DNA of 64,000 nucleotides from Hydrogenivirga caldilitoris (GTDB lineage Bacteria; Aquificota; Aquificia; Aquificales; Aquificaceae): NCBI RefSeq assembly GCF_003664005.1, contig NZ_RCCJ01000001.1, positions 1,240,001 to 1,304,000 of the forward strand, read 5' to 3'. Shown piece by piece: positions 9,413 to 19,160 of this stretch (position 1 is its first letter; each line of letters starts with the position of its first letter). The notes under the pieces were generated by a model. It saw only the letters and a program-made list of their open reading frames with translations, ran no database searches and was not told where the DNA came from. The position numbers and the translations under genes were made by a program.

Positions 9413-9864
9413 GATACACGGCTCTATTCTTAGTGCTTCTTTTCTTTGAAGCTGCAGTTCTCCAGACCCTTTTCAAACCTGGATTTATAGCCCCAGACCT
9501 GGTTCTAATAGCTTTAATATCAAGGGCTTATCTTCTTGGACGCTCAACTGTCCTATGGGCTGTATTTGGAGGTACAGTCCTTGACCTTATGACTGATACC
9601 GTAGGACTCCATATGTCCCTTGAAACTCTGTCTGTTTATATATTCCTGCTTATACATGAGAGACTCCTTTTCCGTACCGTACTGACCTACATAGTTCCAG
9701 GGACAGGTGTACTTCTACTTAAAAAGTCTCTCGCTTTCCTAATAATGAGGAGCAAGTTCTCCTTTGAACTGTCTCCAGAAGCATTTTTCCTGTCATGGCT
9801 TTTTGAGGTAGGTTTGCTATTTTCCATATACTATCTGTATATCAGAAGATATGAACAGGCGTAA
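9409..9864 (+). CDS. mreD: Rod-shape-determining protein MreD
   Basis: 151 aa of almost entirely hydrophobic sequence with about five membrane helices, and the MreD-like PDLVLIALISRAYLLGR and GTVLDLMTDTVGLH segments. The start is a TTG overlapping the mreC stop (TTGA), supported by position between mreC and mrdA. It overlaps mrdA by 14 nt, which implies tight translational coupling. Confidence 0.88.
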   Translation: MRYTALFLVLLFFEAAVLQTLFKPGFIAPDLVLIALISRAYLLGRSTVLWAVFGGTVLDLMTDTVGLHMSLETLSVYIFLLIHERLLFRTVLTYIVPGTGVLLLKKSLAFLIMRSKFSFELSPEAFFLSWLFEVGLLFSIYYLYIRRYEQA

Positions 9865-11620
9865 GTTTATACTCCTATTAAGCTTCTTTGTTGGTATATT
9901 CCTGTTGATCTTCAGCAGGCTCTTTCAAGTTCAGGTTCTAAAGAGAGAAAGGTACAGAGAACTGTCAAAGAGGAATTATCTGCGTGTAAGAAACCTGTAC
10001 CCCCCCAGGGGAGACATATACGATAGAAACGGAGAGAAGTTAGCCTATGATGAGCCAAGGTACGTTCTCAGTCTGGACTATAACCGGTTGAATAAGGAAG
10101 AGCTAAAGAAACTTGAAATCTCCCTTAAAGAAACCTTTGGGATTGAACTAAGTAAGGTGATTGAAGAGCAGAAAAGCGGTATTGAACCGATAAGACTTAA
10201 GGAAAACCTGACCCAGGAGGAGCTTGACCTTTACTACTCCAACGCGTACAGGCTCCCTGGTGTATTTATTGAAACTGTGCCTAAGAGGGTTTACCCCTTT
10301 GGGAAAAAACTCTGCCACGTCATCGGATACGTGGGCTACCCTTCAAAAGAGGAACTAAACAAGTATGGAGACAAGATAGCCCCAAAAAGCTTTGTAGGTC
10401 AGCTTGGAATTGAGAAGAGTATGGATGATGTCCTCTTGGGAGAGCTTGGCAGGGAAGAGGTCATGATAAATGCCGTTGGAAAGGTCTTGAAGACCCTTAA
10501 CAGGAAAGAACCCAAAAAGGGAAAAAGCCTAATTCTCACCATAGACATGAGGATGCAGAGTATCGTAGAGGACGTTTTTTACGAATCAGGACAGCCTGCA
10601 GGAGCGGTTGTTCTGATGAATGCAAAAACTGGCGAGATTCTCGCCTTGGCAAGCTTCCCCGGATACGACCCGAATAGGGTATACGACGAGTGGGAGAAGC
10701 TTAGTAAAAACAAGTTAAATCCCATGTTCAACAGGGCAACCAGTGGAAGGTACCCCCCTGCCTCGGTCCTAAAGGTAGCTGTATCTTACGCCATACTTGA
10801 AACCAAAACCGCCTCTCCCTGGGAGAAAGTTTTATGCACCGGTAGCTTTTATCTTGGGAATAGGAGGTTTTTTTGCTGGGACATATACGGGCACGGCTCT
10901 GTAAACATGATTAAGGCTCTGCAGGATTCCTGTGATGTTTATTACTACACTTTCGGGTACGACCTTGGTCCTTCAATGATAATAAGCTATGCCAGAAAGT
11001 TCGGTTACGGAGAGGATATACCCCTTGAAATACCTGTTAAAAGAGGGTTCCTACCCACACCGGAGTGGAAACAGAGACGTCTCGGAGAGCCGTGGTACGA
11101 TGGGGATACAGTTAACCTAAGCATAGGGCAGGGTTATATGCTTTCAACCCTGATGGAGCAGACCCTTATGATGATGGGGATAGTGAACAATGGCGTGATA
11201 TATCAGCCAACGCTCATAAGGGAGATAAGAGACCCTTCAGGTAAAATCGTGTGGAAGAATACGAGAAAGGTGTGGAAGGTTGTAAAGGGGAAGCAGGAGT
11301 ACTTTGCGCTGATAAGGAGAGGTCTCAGAGAAGCTGTTAAAAGGGGGACAGGATACGGAGCTTTCTCAACCATTGTGGACATAGCCGGGAAGACCGGGAC
11401 AGCTCAGGTTGCCTTTATACAGAGAGGCAGAAGGAAAAGAACGCTCCCCTGGAAACTCAGAGACCACGCTTGGTTCATAGGGTTTGCTCCCTATAGGGAC
11501 CCCCTCTTTGTCATAGGTGTCCTTGTAGAGCATGGAGAATCTGGAGGCAGGGTTGCAGCCCCTATAGCGAAGAGAATAATGGAAAGAATATACATAGAAA
11601 AGCTGAATAAAGAGCTCTAA
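9851..11620 (+). CDS. mrdA: Penicillin-binding protein 2 (elongasome transpeptidase)
   Basis: 589 aa. It has an N-terminal membrane anchor (about 5-25), then the dimerisation domain with LYPPRGDIYDRNG. The transpeptidase domain has SxxK in PPASVLKVA (Ser about 305), SxD in DSCDVYYYTFG and KTG in AGKTGTAQV (about 515). It crosslinks sidewall peptidoglycan together with RodA, which is encoded at 22484 rather than next door as is common. It is the last gene of the mre operon. Confidence 0.96.
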   Translation: MNRRKFILLLSFFVGIFLLIFSRLFQVQVLKRERYRELSKRNYLRVRNLYPPRGDIYDRNGEKLAYDEPRYVLSLDYNRLNKEELKKLEISLKETFGIELSKVIEEQKSGIEPIRLKENLTQEELDLYYSNAYRLPGVFIETVPKRVYPFGKKLCHVIGYVGYPSKEELNKYGDKIAPKSFVGQLGIEKSMDDVLLGELGREEVMINAVGKVLKTLNRKEPKKGKSLILTIDMRMQSIVEDVFYESGQPAGAVVLMNAKTGEILALASFPGYDPNRVYDEWEKLSKNKLNPMFNRATSGRYPPASVLKVAVSYAILETKTASPWEKVLCTGSFYLGNRRFFCWDIYGHGSVNMIKALQDSCDVYYYTFGYDLGPSMIISYARKFGYGEDIPLEIPVKRGFLPTPEWKQRRLGEPWYDGDTVNLSIGQGYMLSTLMEQTLMMMGIVNNGVIYQPTLIREIRDPSGKIVWKNTRKVWKVVKGKQEYFALIRRGLREAVKRGTGYGAFSTIVDIAGKTGTAQVAFIQRGRRKRTLPWKLRDHAWFIGFAPYRDPLFVIGVLVEHGESGGRVAAPIAKRIMERIYIEKLNKEL

Positions 11621-12453
11621 ACCTCGTCAGAAAAGATGACCTCTGGTATGTCTGTCTTTATTATTCCCTTCTCCTTGCCCAGCCTCAGGAGTAGCCTTAC
11701 GGCTTCTCTCCCATCCTCTCCGTAATCAACAGTCCTCCGATTTACATACATACCCACAAATCTGTCCGTCCTCTCCCAATCTTCCTCAAGGTCCCTCGCA
11801 TAATCTATAGCGTAGGAGAGAGCCCTCTCTCGTTCCCTGAGAGAGTATTCAACGCTTTTCCTCATAAGCCTCTCTATCTTCCTGATGGTCTCTTCTCCAA
11901 GGTCCTTTCTCACTATATTGCATCCGAGTGGTAAAGGAAGGTCATACATCTCTTTCCACCACTCCCCCAGGTCAACTATCTTAACAAGCCCATGGTCAGA
12001 GTAAGTGAGCTGTCCCTCGTGTATAACCAAACCTGCATCAACGTTTCCCTTCAAAACTTCATCAATTATCCTGTCAAAGGCAACTACAACCTCTTCAAAG
12101 TCTGGTTCATAAAGCTTGAGCGTTAGAAAAGCGGTGGTAAGAGTCCCCGGAACTGCTATCCTTTTCCCCTTCAGGGAATCGTATTTTTCCTTTGCGACAA
12201 CAACAGGTCCGTACCCTTCCCCTACACTTCCTCCACTGGGCAAGACCAAATATTTATCAGCAACATAAGGGTAAGCGTGAAAAGATATAGCCGAAACTTC
12301 ATAAGTGCCTTTCAAAGCCTCCCTGTTCAAGGTCTCTATGTCAGCAAGCACATGCTCAATTTCAAGACCTTCTGTGTCTATTTCACCCTTTACCAGGGGG
12401 TAGAACATGAAGGCATCATCCGAATCGGGACTATGGGCTATACGTATCTTCAT
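11617..12453 (-). CDS. mqnD: 1,4-dihydroxy-6-naphthoate synthase, MqnD-type (futalosine menaquinone pathway)
   Basis: 278 aa. It begins KIRIAHSPDSDDAFMFYPL, the hallmark N terminus of the MqnA/MqnD periplasmic-binding-protein-like family, which makes menaquinone by the futalosine route in Aquificales and epsilonproteobacteria. Later motifs are VSAISFHAYPYV, GYGPVVVAK, VPGTLTTAFL and GLVIHEGQLTY; the last is typical of MqnD. MqnA is the alternative. It overlaps mrdA tail to tail by 4 nt and probably shares a transcript with pgpA upstream. Confidence 0.8.
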   Translation of the reverse strand: MKIRIAHSPDSDDAFMFYPLVKGEIDTEGLEIEHVLADIETLNREALKGTYEVSAISFHAYPYVADKYLVLPSGGSVGEGYGPVVVAKEKYDSLKGKRIAVPGTLTTAFLTLKLYEPDFEEVVVAFDRIIDEVLKGNVDAGLVIHEGQLTYSDHGLVKIVDLGEWWKEMYDLPLPLGCNIVRKDLGEETIRKIERLMRKSVEYSLRERERALSYAIDYARDLEEDWERTDRFVGMYVNRRTVDYGEDGREAVRLLLRLGKEKGIIKTDIPEVIFSDEV

Positions 12454-12460
12454 GGCTGAA

Positions 12461-12892
12461 CTATTTTAGCAGTAGAAAGAGGATAATGGAAGTAATTATC
12501 CCTGCAACGAGGTCGTCCATCATAACTCCGTAGGCTCCGTGTAGCTTTTCAAATAGGTTTATGGGAAAAGGCTTGAATATATCAAGGAGCCTGAAGAGTA
12601 TAAAGGCCAATATGTACGTTTTTAGAGTGGGTTCAACAAAGGTAAAACAGGCTATGTAGCCAACTATCTCATCTATTACGACTTCTTCTGGGTCCTGGTC
12701 TCCGGTTAGCTTTATGACTTCGTTTGAGCTTACGAGTCCTACGACAAACAGTGCGACTACAGTTGTTATTACTGTCCATGAGTTAAAGGAAACGAGATAT
12801 ACAAGAGGTACACCCAGCAGAGTACCTAAAGTCCCCGGAGCATAAGCGAGCCTTCCTACAAAGAATCCTGTGGCTATAAATTCGTGGAGCAT
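12461..12892 (-). CDS. pgpA: Phosphatidylglycerophosphatase A
   Basis: 143 aa. It has the family pattern GTLGTLLGVPLVYL near residue 22, DPEEVVIDEIVGYI around residue 72 and a conserved FRLLDIFKPFPI segment (about 100-112), with about four membrane helices. It dephosphorylates phosphatidylglycerol-phosphate in phospholipid synthesis. It sits 14 nt downstream of nuoF. Confidence 0.9.
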   Translation of the reverse strand: MLHEFIATGFFVGRLAYAPGTLGTLLGVPLVYLVSFNSWTVITTVVALFVVGLVSSNEVIKLTGDQDPEEVVIDEIVGYIACFTFVEPTLKTYILAFILFRLLDIFKPFPINLFEKLHGAYGVMMDDLVAGIITSIILFLLLK

Positions 12893-12906
12893 GGTTTACC
12901 TGTTAT

Positions 12907-14184
12907 TCAAACGGTACCGGCTAACTTCTTCCTGTAAGCTTCAAACTCCTCAGGAAACTTCTCCATAGCCTGCTTTATAAGCCTACCTGCAACGGCACCC
13001 AAACCGCATATTGAAGTTGGTTGTATGTATCTATTCACAAAGAGAAATCCTTCCCAGTCTTTTTCAGTGGCTTCGCCTCTGCGAATCCTATCTAACAGAA
13101 CAGCCTGCTCATGACAACCAACCCTACAAGGTGTGCACTGCCCACAGGTCTCATGTTCATAGAATCTGGCTACCTGAAGGCAGGCTTCAACTATATCATC
13201 ATCCTCCGTAAAGGCTATTACCGTTCCAGTCCCTCCAAAACCGAAGGGTGAGTAGTCCATCGGCATATCAAGCTCATCCCCAGCAAAGCAATCCAAGGCA
13301 CCAGAGAAGACCGCTTTCACTTTTTTGTTGCCTATGGTCCCTCCCGCATACTTGTATATCACTTCTCTTAAAGTTGTATTCATGGGTAATTCGTAAACAC
13401 CGGGCTTCTTAACCTTACCACTTACAGGAAATAGCTTAGGTCCAGCATAATCACTGGGTCCTATGTACCTGTACTCTTCCCACCCCATGTTTATGATGAA
13501 AGGAACGTTACATATGGTTTCCACATTGTTCACCACTGTCGGTCTTCCAAAGAGTCCGTACTGAACCGGGTAGGGGGGCTTAAGCCTGGGATGTCCCCTT
13601 TTGCCTTCCAGAGATTCTATCAGTGCCGTCTCCTCTCCACAGATGTAAGCCCCTCCTCCTCTTGCAACGTATATCTCAAGGTCAAAGCCTGAACCGAGGA
13701 TGTTCTTACCCAAGAAACCCTTTTCTCTTGCCTCCCTTATAGCATCAAGGAGTATATAGTACCCAGCCGTATACTCACCCCTTATATAGATGAAAGCTTC
13801 ATTTGCACCTATGGCGTAGGAGGAGATTATTATTCCCTCCAGAAGCAGGTGAGGGTCTCTCTCTATTAGAATCCTGTCTTTGAAGGTACCCGGTTCTGAT
13901 TCATCAGCGTTACATATAAAATATCTGGGTGTAGGGTTCTGAACAGCGAACTTCCACTTTGTTCCTGTGGGGAATCCCGCACCTCCACGTCCTCTGAGGG
14001 TACTCTTTTCAACCCAGTCTATTATCTCTTCAGGAGACATATTAAAGGCTTTCTCAAGAGCCTGATAACCGCCGTCTTTCAGATACTCTTCTATGGAATG
14101 TACCCTCGGTTTTTTTGCTCTCTTCAGGAGCATGTTAAGGGTTGTCTCTGCATATATGTTAGGTATAGCGGGATAGGATTTCAT
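12907..14184 (-). CDS. nuoF: NADH-quinone oxidoreductase subunit F (NADH/FMN/Fe-S)
   Basis: 425 aa. It has the glycine-rich RGRGGAGFPTGTKW NADH site, the FMN-binding FICNADESEPGTFKDR, and the C-terminal 4Fe-4S ligands ETCGQCTPCRVGC with the distal Cys in SICGLG. It accepts electrons from NADH at the tip of complex I. It is overlapped by nuoE (26 nt); no other nuo gene is nearby. A separate nuoE-nuoF pair is also the arrangement I recall for Aquifex. Confidence 0.95.
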   Translation of the reverse strand: MKSYPAIPNIYAETTLNMLLKRAKKPRVHSIEEYLKDGGYQALEKAFNMSPEEIIDWVEKSTLRGRGGAGFPTGTKWKFAVQNPTPRYFICNADESEPGTFKDRILIERDPHLLLEGIIISSYAIGANEAFIYIRGEYTAGYYILLDAIREAREKGFLGKNILGSGFDLEIYVARGGGAYICGEETALIESLEGKRGHPRLKPPYPVQYGLFGRPTVVNNVETICNVPFIINMGWEEYRYIGPSDYAGPKLFPVSGKVKKPGVYELPMNTTLREVIYKYAGGTIGNKKVKAVFSGALDCFAGDELDMPMDYSPFGFGGTGTVIAFTEDDDIVEACLQVARFYEHETCGQCTPCRVGCHEQAVLLDRIRRGEATEKDWEGFLFVNRYIQPTSICGLGAVAGRLIKQAMEKFPEEFEAYRKKLAGTV

Positions 14185-14623
14185 TTAACTTCTCCTCTCC
14201 TTCAAATTTATAGGTATCCTCATTGACCATGAAAACTGGCGCCTCAGAACACGCCCCAAGGCACTGCACGGGAACTATCTTAAACTTCCCGTCTGGCGTA
14301 ACTTCCCCAGGTTTAATCTTCAAAGTTTTCTCCAGAGCCTTTAGAAGCTCCTGCTTTCCCAGGAAATGACACACGACACTCACGCAAACCCTGATTCTGT
14401 ACTTGGCTGGGGTTTCCCTGTCAAACATATCGTAAAAGGCAACAACCTGCTCCACATGGTTCAAGGGAAGGTCAAGGAGTTCAGCCAGGGGTCTCAGGCT
14501 TTCACGAGGAACGTACCCGTAATGGTCCTGTATCGCATGAAGACACAGGAGTATTGCCTGCTCTTTACGGGGAAAGTAATTTATGTGCTGGCTAAGCTTA
14601 TCAAGCAACTCCTGCTCAAACAT
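14159..14623 (-). CDS. nuoE: NADH-quinone oxidoreductase subunit E (2Fe-2S)
   Basis: 154 aa from ATG 14623, chosen because MFEQELLDKLSQ starts the helical bundle; an upstream 12-residue extension has no counterpart. The thioredoxin-like domain carries four 2Fe-2S cysteines: CVSVVC (C-x4-C) and VQCLGACSEAP (C-x3-C). It pairs with NuoF. There is no Shine-Dalgarno sequence; TAAAAT (14637-14632) lies 8 nt before the ATG. Confidence 0.93.
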   Translation of the reverse strand: MFEQELLDKLSQHINYFPRKEQAILLCLHAIQDHYGYVPRESLRPLAELLDLPLNHVEQVVAFYDMFDRETPAKYRIRVCVSVVCHFLGKQELLKALEKTLKIKPGEVTPDGKFKIVPVQCLGACSEAPVFMVNEDTYKFEGEEKLNEILSRYT

Positions 14624-14634
14624 GGTTATAAATT

Positions 14635-16179
14635 TTACATTCCCAAAGGGAAAATGCAAAGTCTGAATTTATCAAAGTTTCTACCCTTCTTTATATCGCT
14701 TAAGAACCTGAAAAATCTTGATTCAGAACCGCGGTATAGCTCCCAATCTCCTGAAGATTTGCAGTTTATCAATCCCTCCTTAACAAGGGCTATTGCGGGA
14801 GTTTTCAACTCCTCAGGTCTTACGTTTCTTATAACCACCCTGTCGGCGTAAAAGGGTAGATTATGGTGGTAGGCGCCCACCTCATAGGTTCTGTACCTTC
14901 CTTCAGGGTCAATCTCCCGAATCTTATTGCCTATCTCCCTGTAGGGTCTGTGTTTTTCAACTTCCGGTAGAAGAACCCCCGATAGGTACAGCAAGAGACC
15001 AAAACCCGCAGCCGCAGGGGCAAGCTTTAGGTTTCTTTTCAGGAGGAATGTCAGGGTTAAAAGCGTAGCCAACCCCAGGAAGAAGATGTTAACTTTAAAC
15101 ATAAAAGCTCCTACCCATACGGCAGCCGTTATCAAAACTGACAGAAAGATAGAAGCCATTACAAAGGCTCTCCTGTAGCCTTCTGAGGCAAGGAAAGTTC
15201 CGACGACCACAGCCATAGCAGGAAAAGCCGGCATTATGTAAACGGGTATCTTCATCTTCACAAGGGAGAATAGAAAAAAGGTGAGAAAGAACCATGTAAG
15301 GGGGAAAAGCAGCTCCTTCCTCTTCTCCCTCAAAGCCCATACCAAAGCCATATAAAAGATGAAGGAATAGGGCAGAAAGGAGACATTTATATCAAGGAGG
15401 TAGAAATAGACCGGGTCCTCCTGAAGGGCATAAATCCTCTTCACGTTCTCCTTCAGGAAAACTTCAAGGAAAGCCTCCCTGTTCACAACATACTGGTAAA
15501 GGAACCACCATCCCGCCGTCAGGATAACAAAGAGGGTTCCAAGATAGTACTTTGGGTTCAATAACTCTCTCCTGTCCCTGAACAGGAGATACAGGAATAT
15601 CACCCCAGCTGGAAGCAGAAAACCTACGGGTCCCTTTGTGAGAACTGCAAAGGTTGAGGAGATAAGAGCAAGTAGGAAAAGGAGGTTGCTTTTCCTTTCA
15701 TAGCTCAGATACCAGAGGTAAAGGGATAAGGTTACGAAGAAGGTAAGCAGTATCTCCGGAGAGGTATACCTTGCGTTTGCCACAAACTGAACAGAGAGGG
15801 TAAGAGCGAGAAAGGAATAAAGGGCAGCCCTCTCCCCGGAGAGCCTTCTTGCGAACAGGTAGGTAACTACACCTGTACCAAGTCCGGCAAGAACCTGAAA
15901 GAGCCTTAGGGAAAATTCGTTAACTCCAAAGAGGAAGAAGCTAAGAGTGGTCAACCAGTAGGTCATAGGAGGCTTGTTCAGCCGCAGCTCACCATTGTAA
16001 ATAGGAGTTAAAAGGTTTCCAGTCTTGAGCATATTCCTTGAAGCGTCAGCGTAAAAGGCTTCGTTCGGTTGCCATACTTGATTAAGCCCAAGGTTGTAAA
16101 AGTAAAGGAAGAAAACAGCCAGAAAGGGTATGTATCTGAGCATGTCAAATATCTTACTTGAGAAGTTACCGGGCAGCAT
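14635..16179 (-). CDS. GT39/ArnT-like membrane glycosyltransferase
   Basis: 514 aa. About 10-12 membrane helices. The first periplasmic loop has the acidic motif NEAFYADASRNM and later LNKPPMTYW, matching the dolichyl-phosphate-mannose/ArnT (PMT_2) family, which uses a polyprenyl-phosphate sugar donor. The acceptor is unknown; lipid A or protein are possible. A second family member lies at 42527-43783. The gene ends 12 nt before the nuoE start. Confidence 0.8.
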   Translation of the reverse strand: MLPGNFSSKIFDMLRYIPFLAVFFLYFYNLGLNQVWQPNEAFYADASRNMLKTGNLLTPIYNGELRLNKPPMTYWLTTLSFFLFGVNEFSLRLFQVLAGLGTGVVTYLFARRLSGERAALYSFLALTLSVQFVANARYTSPEILLTFFVTLSLYLWYLSYERKSNLLFLLALISSTFAVLTKGPVGFLLPAGVIFLYLLFRDRRELLNPKYYLGTLFVILTAGWWFLYQYVVNREAFLEVFLKENVKRIYALQEDPVYFYLLDINVSFLPYSFIFYMALVWALREKRKELLFPLTWFFLTFFLFSLVKMKIPVYIMPAFPAMAVVVGTFLASEGYRRAFVMASIFLSVLITAAVWVGAFMFKVNIFFLGLATLLTLTFLLKRNLKLAPAAAGFGLLLYLSGVLLPEVEKHRPYREIGNKIREIDPEGRYRTYEVGAYHHNLPFYADRVVIRNVRPEELKTPAIALVKEGLINCKSSGDWELYRGSESRFFRFLSDIKKGRNFDKFRLCIFPLGM

Positions 16180-16211
16180 AAGGTATAACTCCAGCTACGC
16201 AGAGCACACCC

Positions 16212-17564
16212 TCAAAGCTTGGCTATCTTTCTGATGGAGTCTTTCAGCACATCAAGCACATAACTTATATCCTCTTCGGAAATAACCAGGGGCATCATGA
16301 GGACCATAACGTCCCCAAGTGGTCTGAGGAAAACCCCCCTCTCCCAACACAGCTTAGCTACCTTAAATCCAGTCCTTTCGCCGTAGGGGAAGGGTTCTCC
16401 TCTCTCCTTATCCCTGACGAGTTCTATCCCAGCCATAAAGCCGAGCTGACGAATGTCTCCCACATGCTCAAGCTCCCAAAACTCTTTAAGTCTCTCCGTA
16501 AGAAGTTCAATCTTTGGCTTCAGTCTATCAAGAGTTTTTTCCTCCTCAAAGAGGTCAAGATTCGCAAGGGCTACAGAGCAAGCGAGATTGTTTCCTGTAT
16601 AGGTGTGTCCGTGGTAAAAGTGTTTTGCCTCTCCAAACTCTCCAAGGAACGCCTCAAATACCTCATCGGTAGTCAAGGTGGCAGCAAGAGGAAGGTAGCC
16701 TCCTGTTATACCCTTTCCCAAACACATAAAGTCTGGAGTTATTCCCTCCTGCTGGCAGTAAAACATTGTTCCCGTCCTGCCAAACCCTGTAGCAACCTCA
16801 TCCACTATGAGCAGAACGTTATTCCTCTTAGTAAGCTCCCTTACCTCCCTCATAAAACCCTTTGGATAGGGGAGCATGCCCGCCGCAGCTTGTATTCCAC
16901 TCTCTAAGACCACAGCAACAACATCTCTCCTTGCCCTCAGAAGTTCCTGAAGTTTCATCACAAGGTCAGCCATGCAAGTGGGGGATAGCTCCCCAAATTC
17001 CTTCTTGCAATAAAGATACGGTGATGGAAGTCTTATAGTTTCAAAGAGAAGGTCTCTGTAAGTCCCGTGGAAGAGGTCTATACCTCCTACACTTACAGCA
17101 CCTATGGTGTCTCCGTGGTACGCTTCAGACAGAGTTATGAACACCCTCCTCTCTTCTCCCTTGTTCCTCCAATAGTGGTACGCCATCTTTAAAGCTATCT
17201 CAACAGCTTCTGCACCGTCCTCTGAGTAGAAAACTTTTGTTAGTCCTTCAGGAGCTATTTCGGAAAGCCTTTTAGCCAGAAGTATAGCTGGAACGTTAGA
17301 GCTTCCAAGTGTGGTTGTATGGGCAACTTTACATAGCTGTCTCATTAGAGCATTGTTCAGTTTAGGATGGTTATGACCATGAACGTTGCACCATAAAGAA
17401 GATATAGCGTCTATGTACCGCTTACCGTATATATCCCAGAGGTAAACCCCTTCTCCCCTTTCAAAAATGATATTCTCCTCCTCTCTGTAAACCTTCATCT
17501 GGGTAAAGGGGTGCCAAAAGTGTTCCTTATCCCACTTTTCCAGCTGCTCAGGTCTTATTTCCAT
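16212..17564 (-). CDS. bioA: Adenosylmethionine--8-amino-7-oxononanoate aminotransferase
   Basis: 450 aa from ATG 17564. This start is preferred because the residues after it (EHFWHPFTQM) open the family, whereas a longer reading would run into the divergent guaA gene. It shows the BioA-type SSLWCNVHGHNHP, the class III aminotransferase core LIVDEVATGFGRTG and MCLGKGITGGYLPLAA with the PLP lysine. It makes 7,8-diaminopelargonate in biotin synthesis. A TAAAAT/TATAAA box lies 8-10 nt before the ATG, with no ribosome binding site. Confidence 0.94.
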   Translation of the reverse strand: MEIRPEQLEKWDKEHFWHPFTQMKVYREEENIIFERGEGVYLWDIYGKRYIDAISSLWCNVHGHNHPKLNNALMRQLCKVAHTTTLGSSNVPAILLAKRLSEIAPEGLTKVFYSEDGAEAVEIALKMAYHYWRNKGEERRVFITLSEAYHGDTIGAVSVGGIDLFHGTYRDLLFETIRLPSPYLYCKKEFGELSPTCMADLVMKLQELLRARRDVVAVVLESGIQAAAGMLPYPKGFMREVRELTKRNNVLLIVDEVATGFGRTGTMFYCQQEGITPDFMCLGKGITGGYLPLAATLTTDEVFEAFLGEFGEAKHFYHGHTYTGNNLACSVALANLDLFEEEKTLDRLKPKIELLTERLKEFWELEHVGDIRQLGFMAGIELVRDKERGEPFPYGERTGFKVAKLCWERGVFLRPLGDVMVLMMPLVISEEDISYVLDVLKDSIRKIAKL

Positions 17565-17627
17565 GGTGCTTAATTTTATAACAATACCCTTGTAGCGGTT
17601 GATAGGTAATTCAATTAAAATATTTCC
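17565..17627. promoter_or_regulatory. Divergent promoter region, bioA versus guaA
   Basis: 63 bp. Minus strand: TATAAA (17580-17575), 10 nt before the bioA ATG. Plus strand: TAAAAT (17616-17621), 6 nt before the guaA ATG. Neither gene has a Shine-Dalgarno sequence. No biotin-repressor-like or guanine-riboswitch-like sequence is apparent. Confidence 0.45.
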
Positions 17628-19160
17628 ATGAAGAGAAGACCAATACTGGTAGTGAACTTTGGCTCCCAATACGTTCAGCTTATAGCAAGGAGAGTCAGAG
17701 AGCTGGGAATTTACAGCGAGATAGTCCACTGGGATACACCTATAGATGAACTTAAAGAAAAGGAACCTTACGGGCTTATATTTTCTGGAGGTCCCGCCTC
17801 AGTATACGCCAAAGATGCACCTCTACCTCCCAAGGATATATACGAGCTTGGAGTCCCCATACTTGGTATATGTTACGGACTTCAAGTTATAGCTCACCAA
17901 CTTGGAGGAAAGGTTGAAAAGTCTGACCATCAAGAGTACGGAAGGGCACGGCTTAAAGTAGTTAAGAGGGATAAGATATTTGAAGGTATCCCCGATGAGT
18001 TTGATGTATGGATGAGCCATGCAGATAAGGTTGCACAGCTCCCAGATGGTTTTGAAACCTTGGCAGTATCTGACAACTCCCCTCATGCGGTTATAGCCTC
18101 AAGGGAGAGAAAAATATATGGTTTTCAGTTCCACCCAGAGGTGGTCCATACGGTTTACGGTAGGGAATTGCTTTCTAACTTCGTTTACGGGGTGTGTGGA
18201 GCCGAAAGAAACTGGGAGATGGGGGACTTCATTTCAGAGAAGATTGAAGAGATAAGGAATATAGTTGGAAACGCTCAGGTGATAGCAGCTTTATCTGGGG
18301 GTGTTGACTCAACTGTGGCTTCCCTTTTGGTCCATAGGGCTATAGGTGATAGGCTCCATTGCTTCTTCATAGACCACGGGCTCCTCAGATTGGGAGAGAG
18401 GGAAGAGGTTGAAAACAACCTCAGAGCCCTCGGGCTACCTTTGAAGGTTGTTGATGCAAGCGAGCTGTTCCTTGAACGTCTCAAAGGTGTTGAAGACCCA
18501 GAGGAAAAGAGGAAAATCATAGGAAATACATTTATAGAGGTTTTTGAGAGGGAAGCGAAAGGTGTAGAGAGGGCGGAGTTCCTGCTTCAGGGAACTTTAT
18601 ATCCTGATGTGGTTGAAAGTGCGGGGATCAAAGGCTCTGCCAAGATAAAGACCCACCACAATGTAGGAGGGCTCCCACAGAGGATGCACCTTAAGTTAAT
18701 TGAACCTTTCAGGGAACTCTTCAAAGACGAAGTAAGGGAGATAGGAAAGCTGCTGGGTATTCCGAAGGAAATCCTTGGAAGACATCCATTCCCTGGACCG
18801 GGTCTCGCCATAAGAATCATAGGTGAGGTGAACAGGGAAGATTTAGAGATACTCAAAAAGGCAGACAGGATATTTATTGAAGAGCTAAAGAAGAACGGTT
18901 TTTATGACAGGATATGGCAGGCTTTTGCGGTGCTACTGCCCATCCGCTCTGTGGGAGTTATGGGTGATGTAAGAACCTATGAAAAGGTGATAGCTCTTAG
19001 GGCTGTTGAGAGCACAGACGGAATGACCGCAGACTGGTACAGGTTCCCCTACGATTTCCTTGACCATGTGATGCGAAGAATAATTAACGAGGTTCGGGGG
19101 GTAGGAAGGGTTGTTTACGACGTATCTTCCAAACCCCCCTCTACGATAGAGTGGGAGTAA
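17628..19160 (+). CDS. guaA: GMP synthase (glutamine-hydrolysing)
   Basis: 510 aa, typical. It has an N-terminal class I glutamine amidotransferase with the nucleophile Cys82 in GICYGLQ and the His-Glu pair in FQFHPEV; an ATP pyrophosphatase domain with the P-loop ALSGGVDST (about residue 220); and the C-terminal dimerisation domain ending KPPSTIEWE. It converts XMP to GMP. It is divergent from bioA and abuts the convergent LysM gene without a gap. Confidence 0.97.
   Translation: MKRRPILVVNFGSQYVQLIARRVRELGIYSEIVHWDTPIDELKEKEPYGLIFSGGPASVYAKDAPLPPKDIYELGVPILGICYGLQVIAHQLGGKVEKSDHQEYGRARLKVVKRDKIFEGIPDEFDVWMSHADKVAQLPDGFETLAVSDNSPHAVIASRERKIYGFQFHPEVVHTVYGRELLSNFVYGVCGAERNWEMGDFISEKIEEIRNIVGNAQVIAALSGGVDSTVASLLVHRAIGDRLHCFFIDHGLLRLGEREEVENNLRALGLPLKVVDASELFLERLKGVEDPEEKRKIIGNTFIEVFEREAKGVERAEFLLQGTLYPDVVESAGIKGSAKIKTHHNVGGLPQRMHLKLIEPFRELFKDEVREIGKLLGIPKEILGRHPFPGPGLAIRIIGEVNREDLEILKKADRIFIEELKKNGFYDRIWQAFAVLLPIRSVGVMGDVRTYEKVIALRAVESTDGMTADWYRFPYDFLDHVMRRIINEVRGVGRVVYDVSSKPPSTIEWE

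Noticed and set aside
12907-14623. nuoEF as part of an NADH-linked formate dehydrogenase
   Set aside because: The formate dehydrogenase here is the membrane cytochrome b type with its own Fe-S and heme subunits and a Tat signal, 20 kb away; nuoEF fits complex I.
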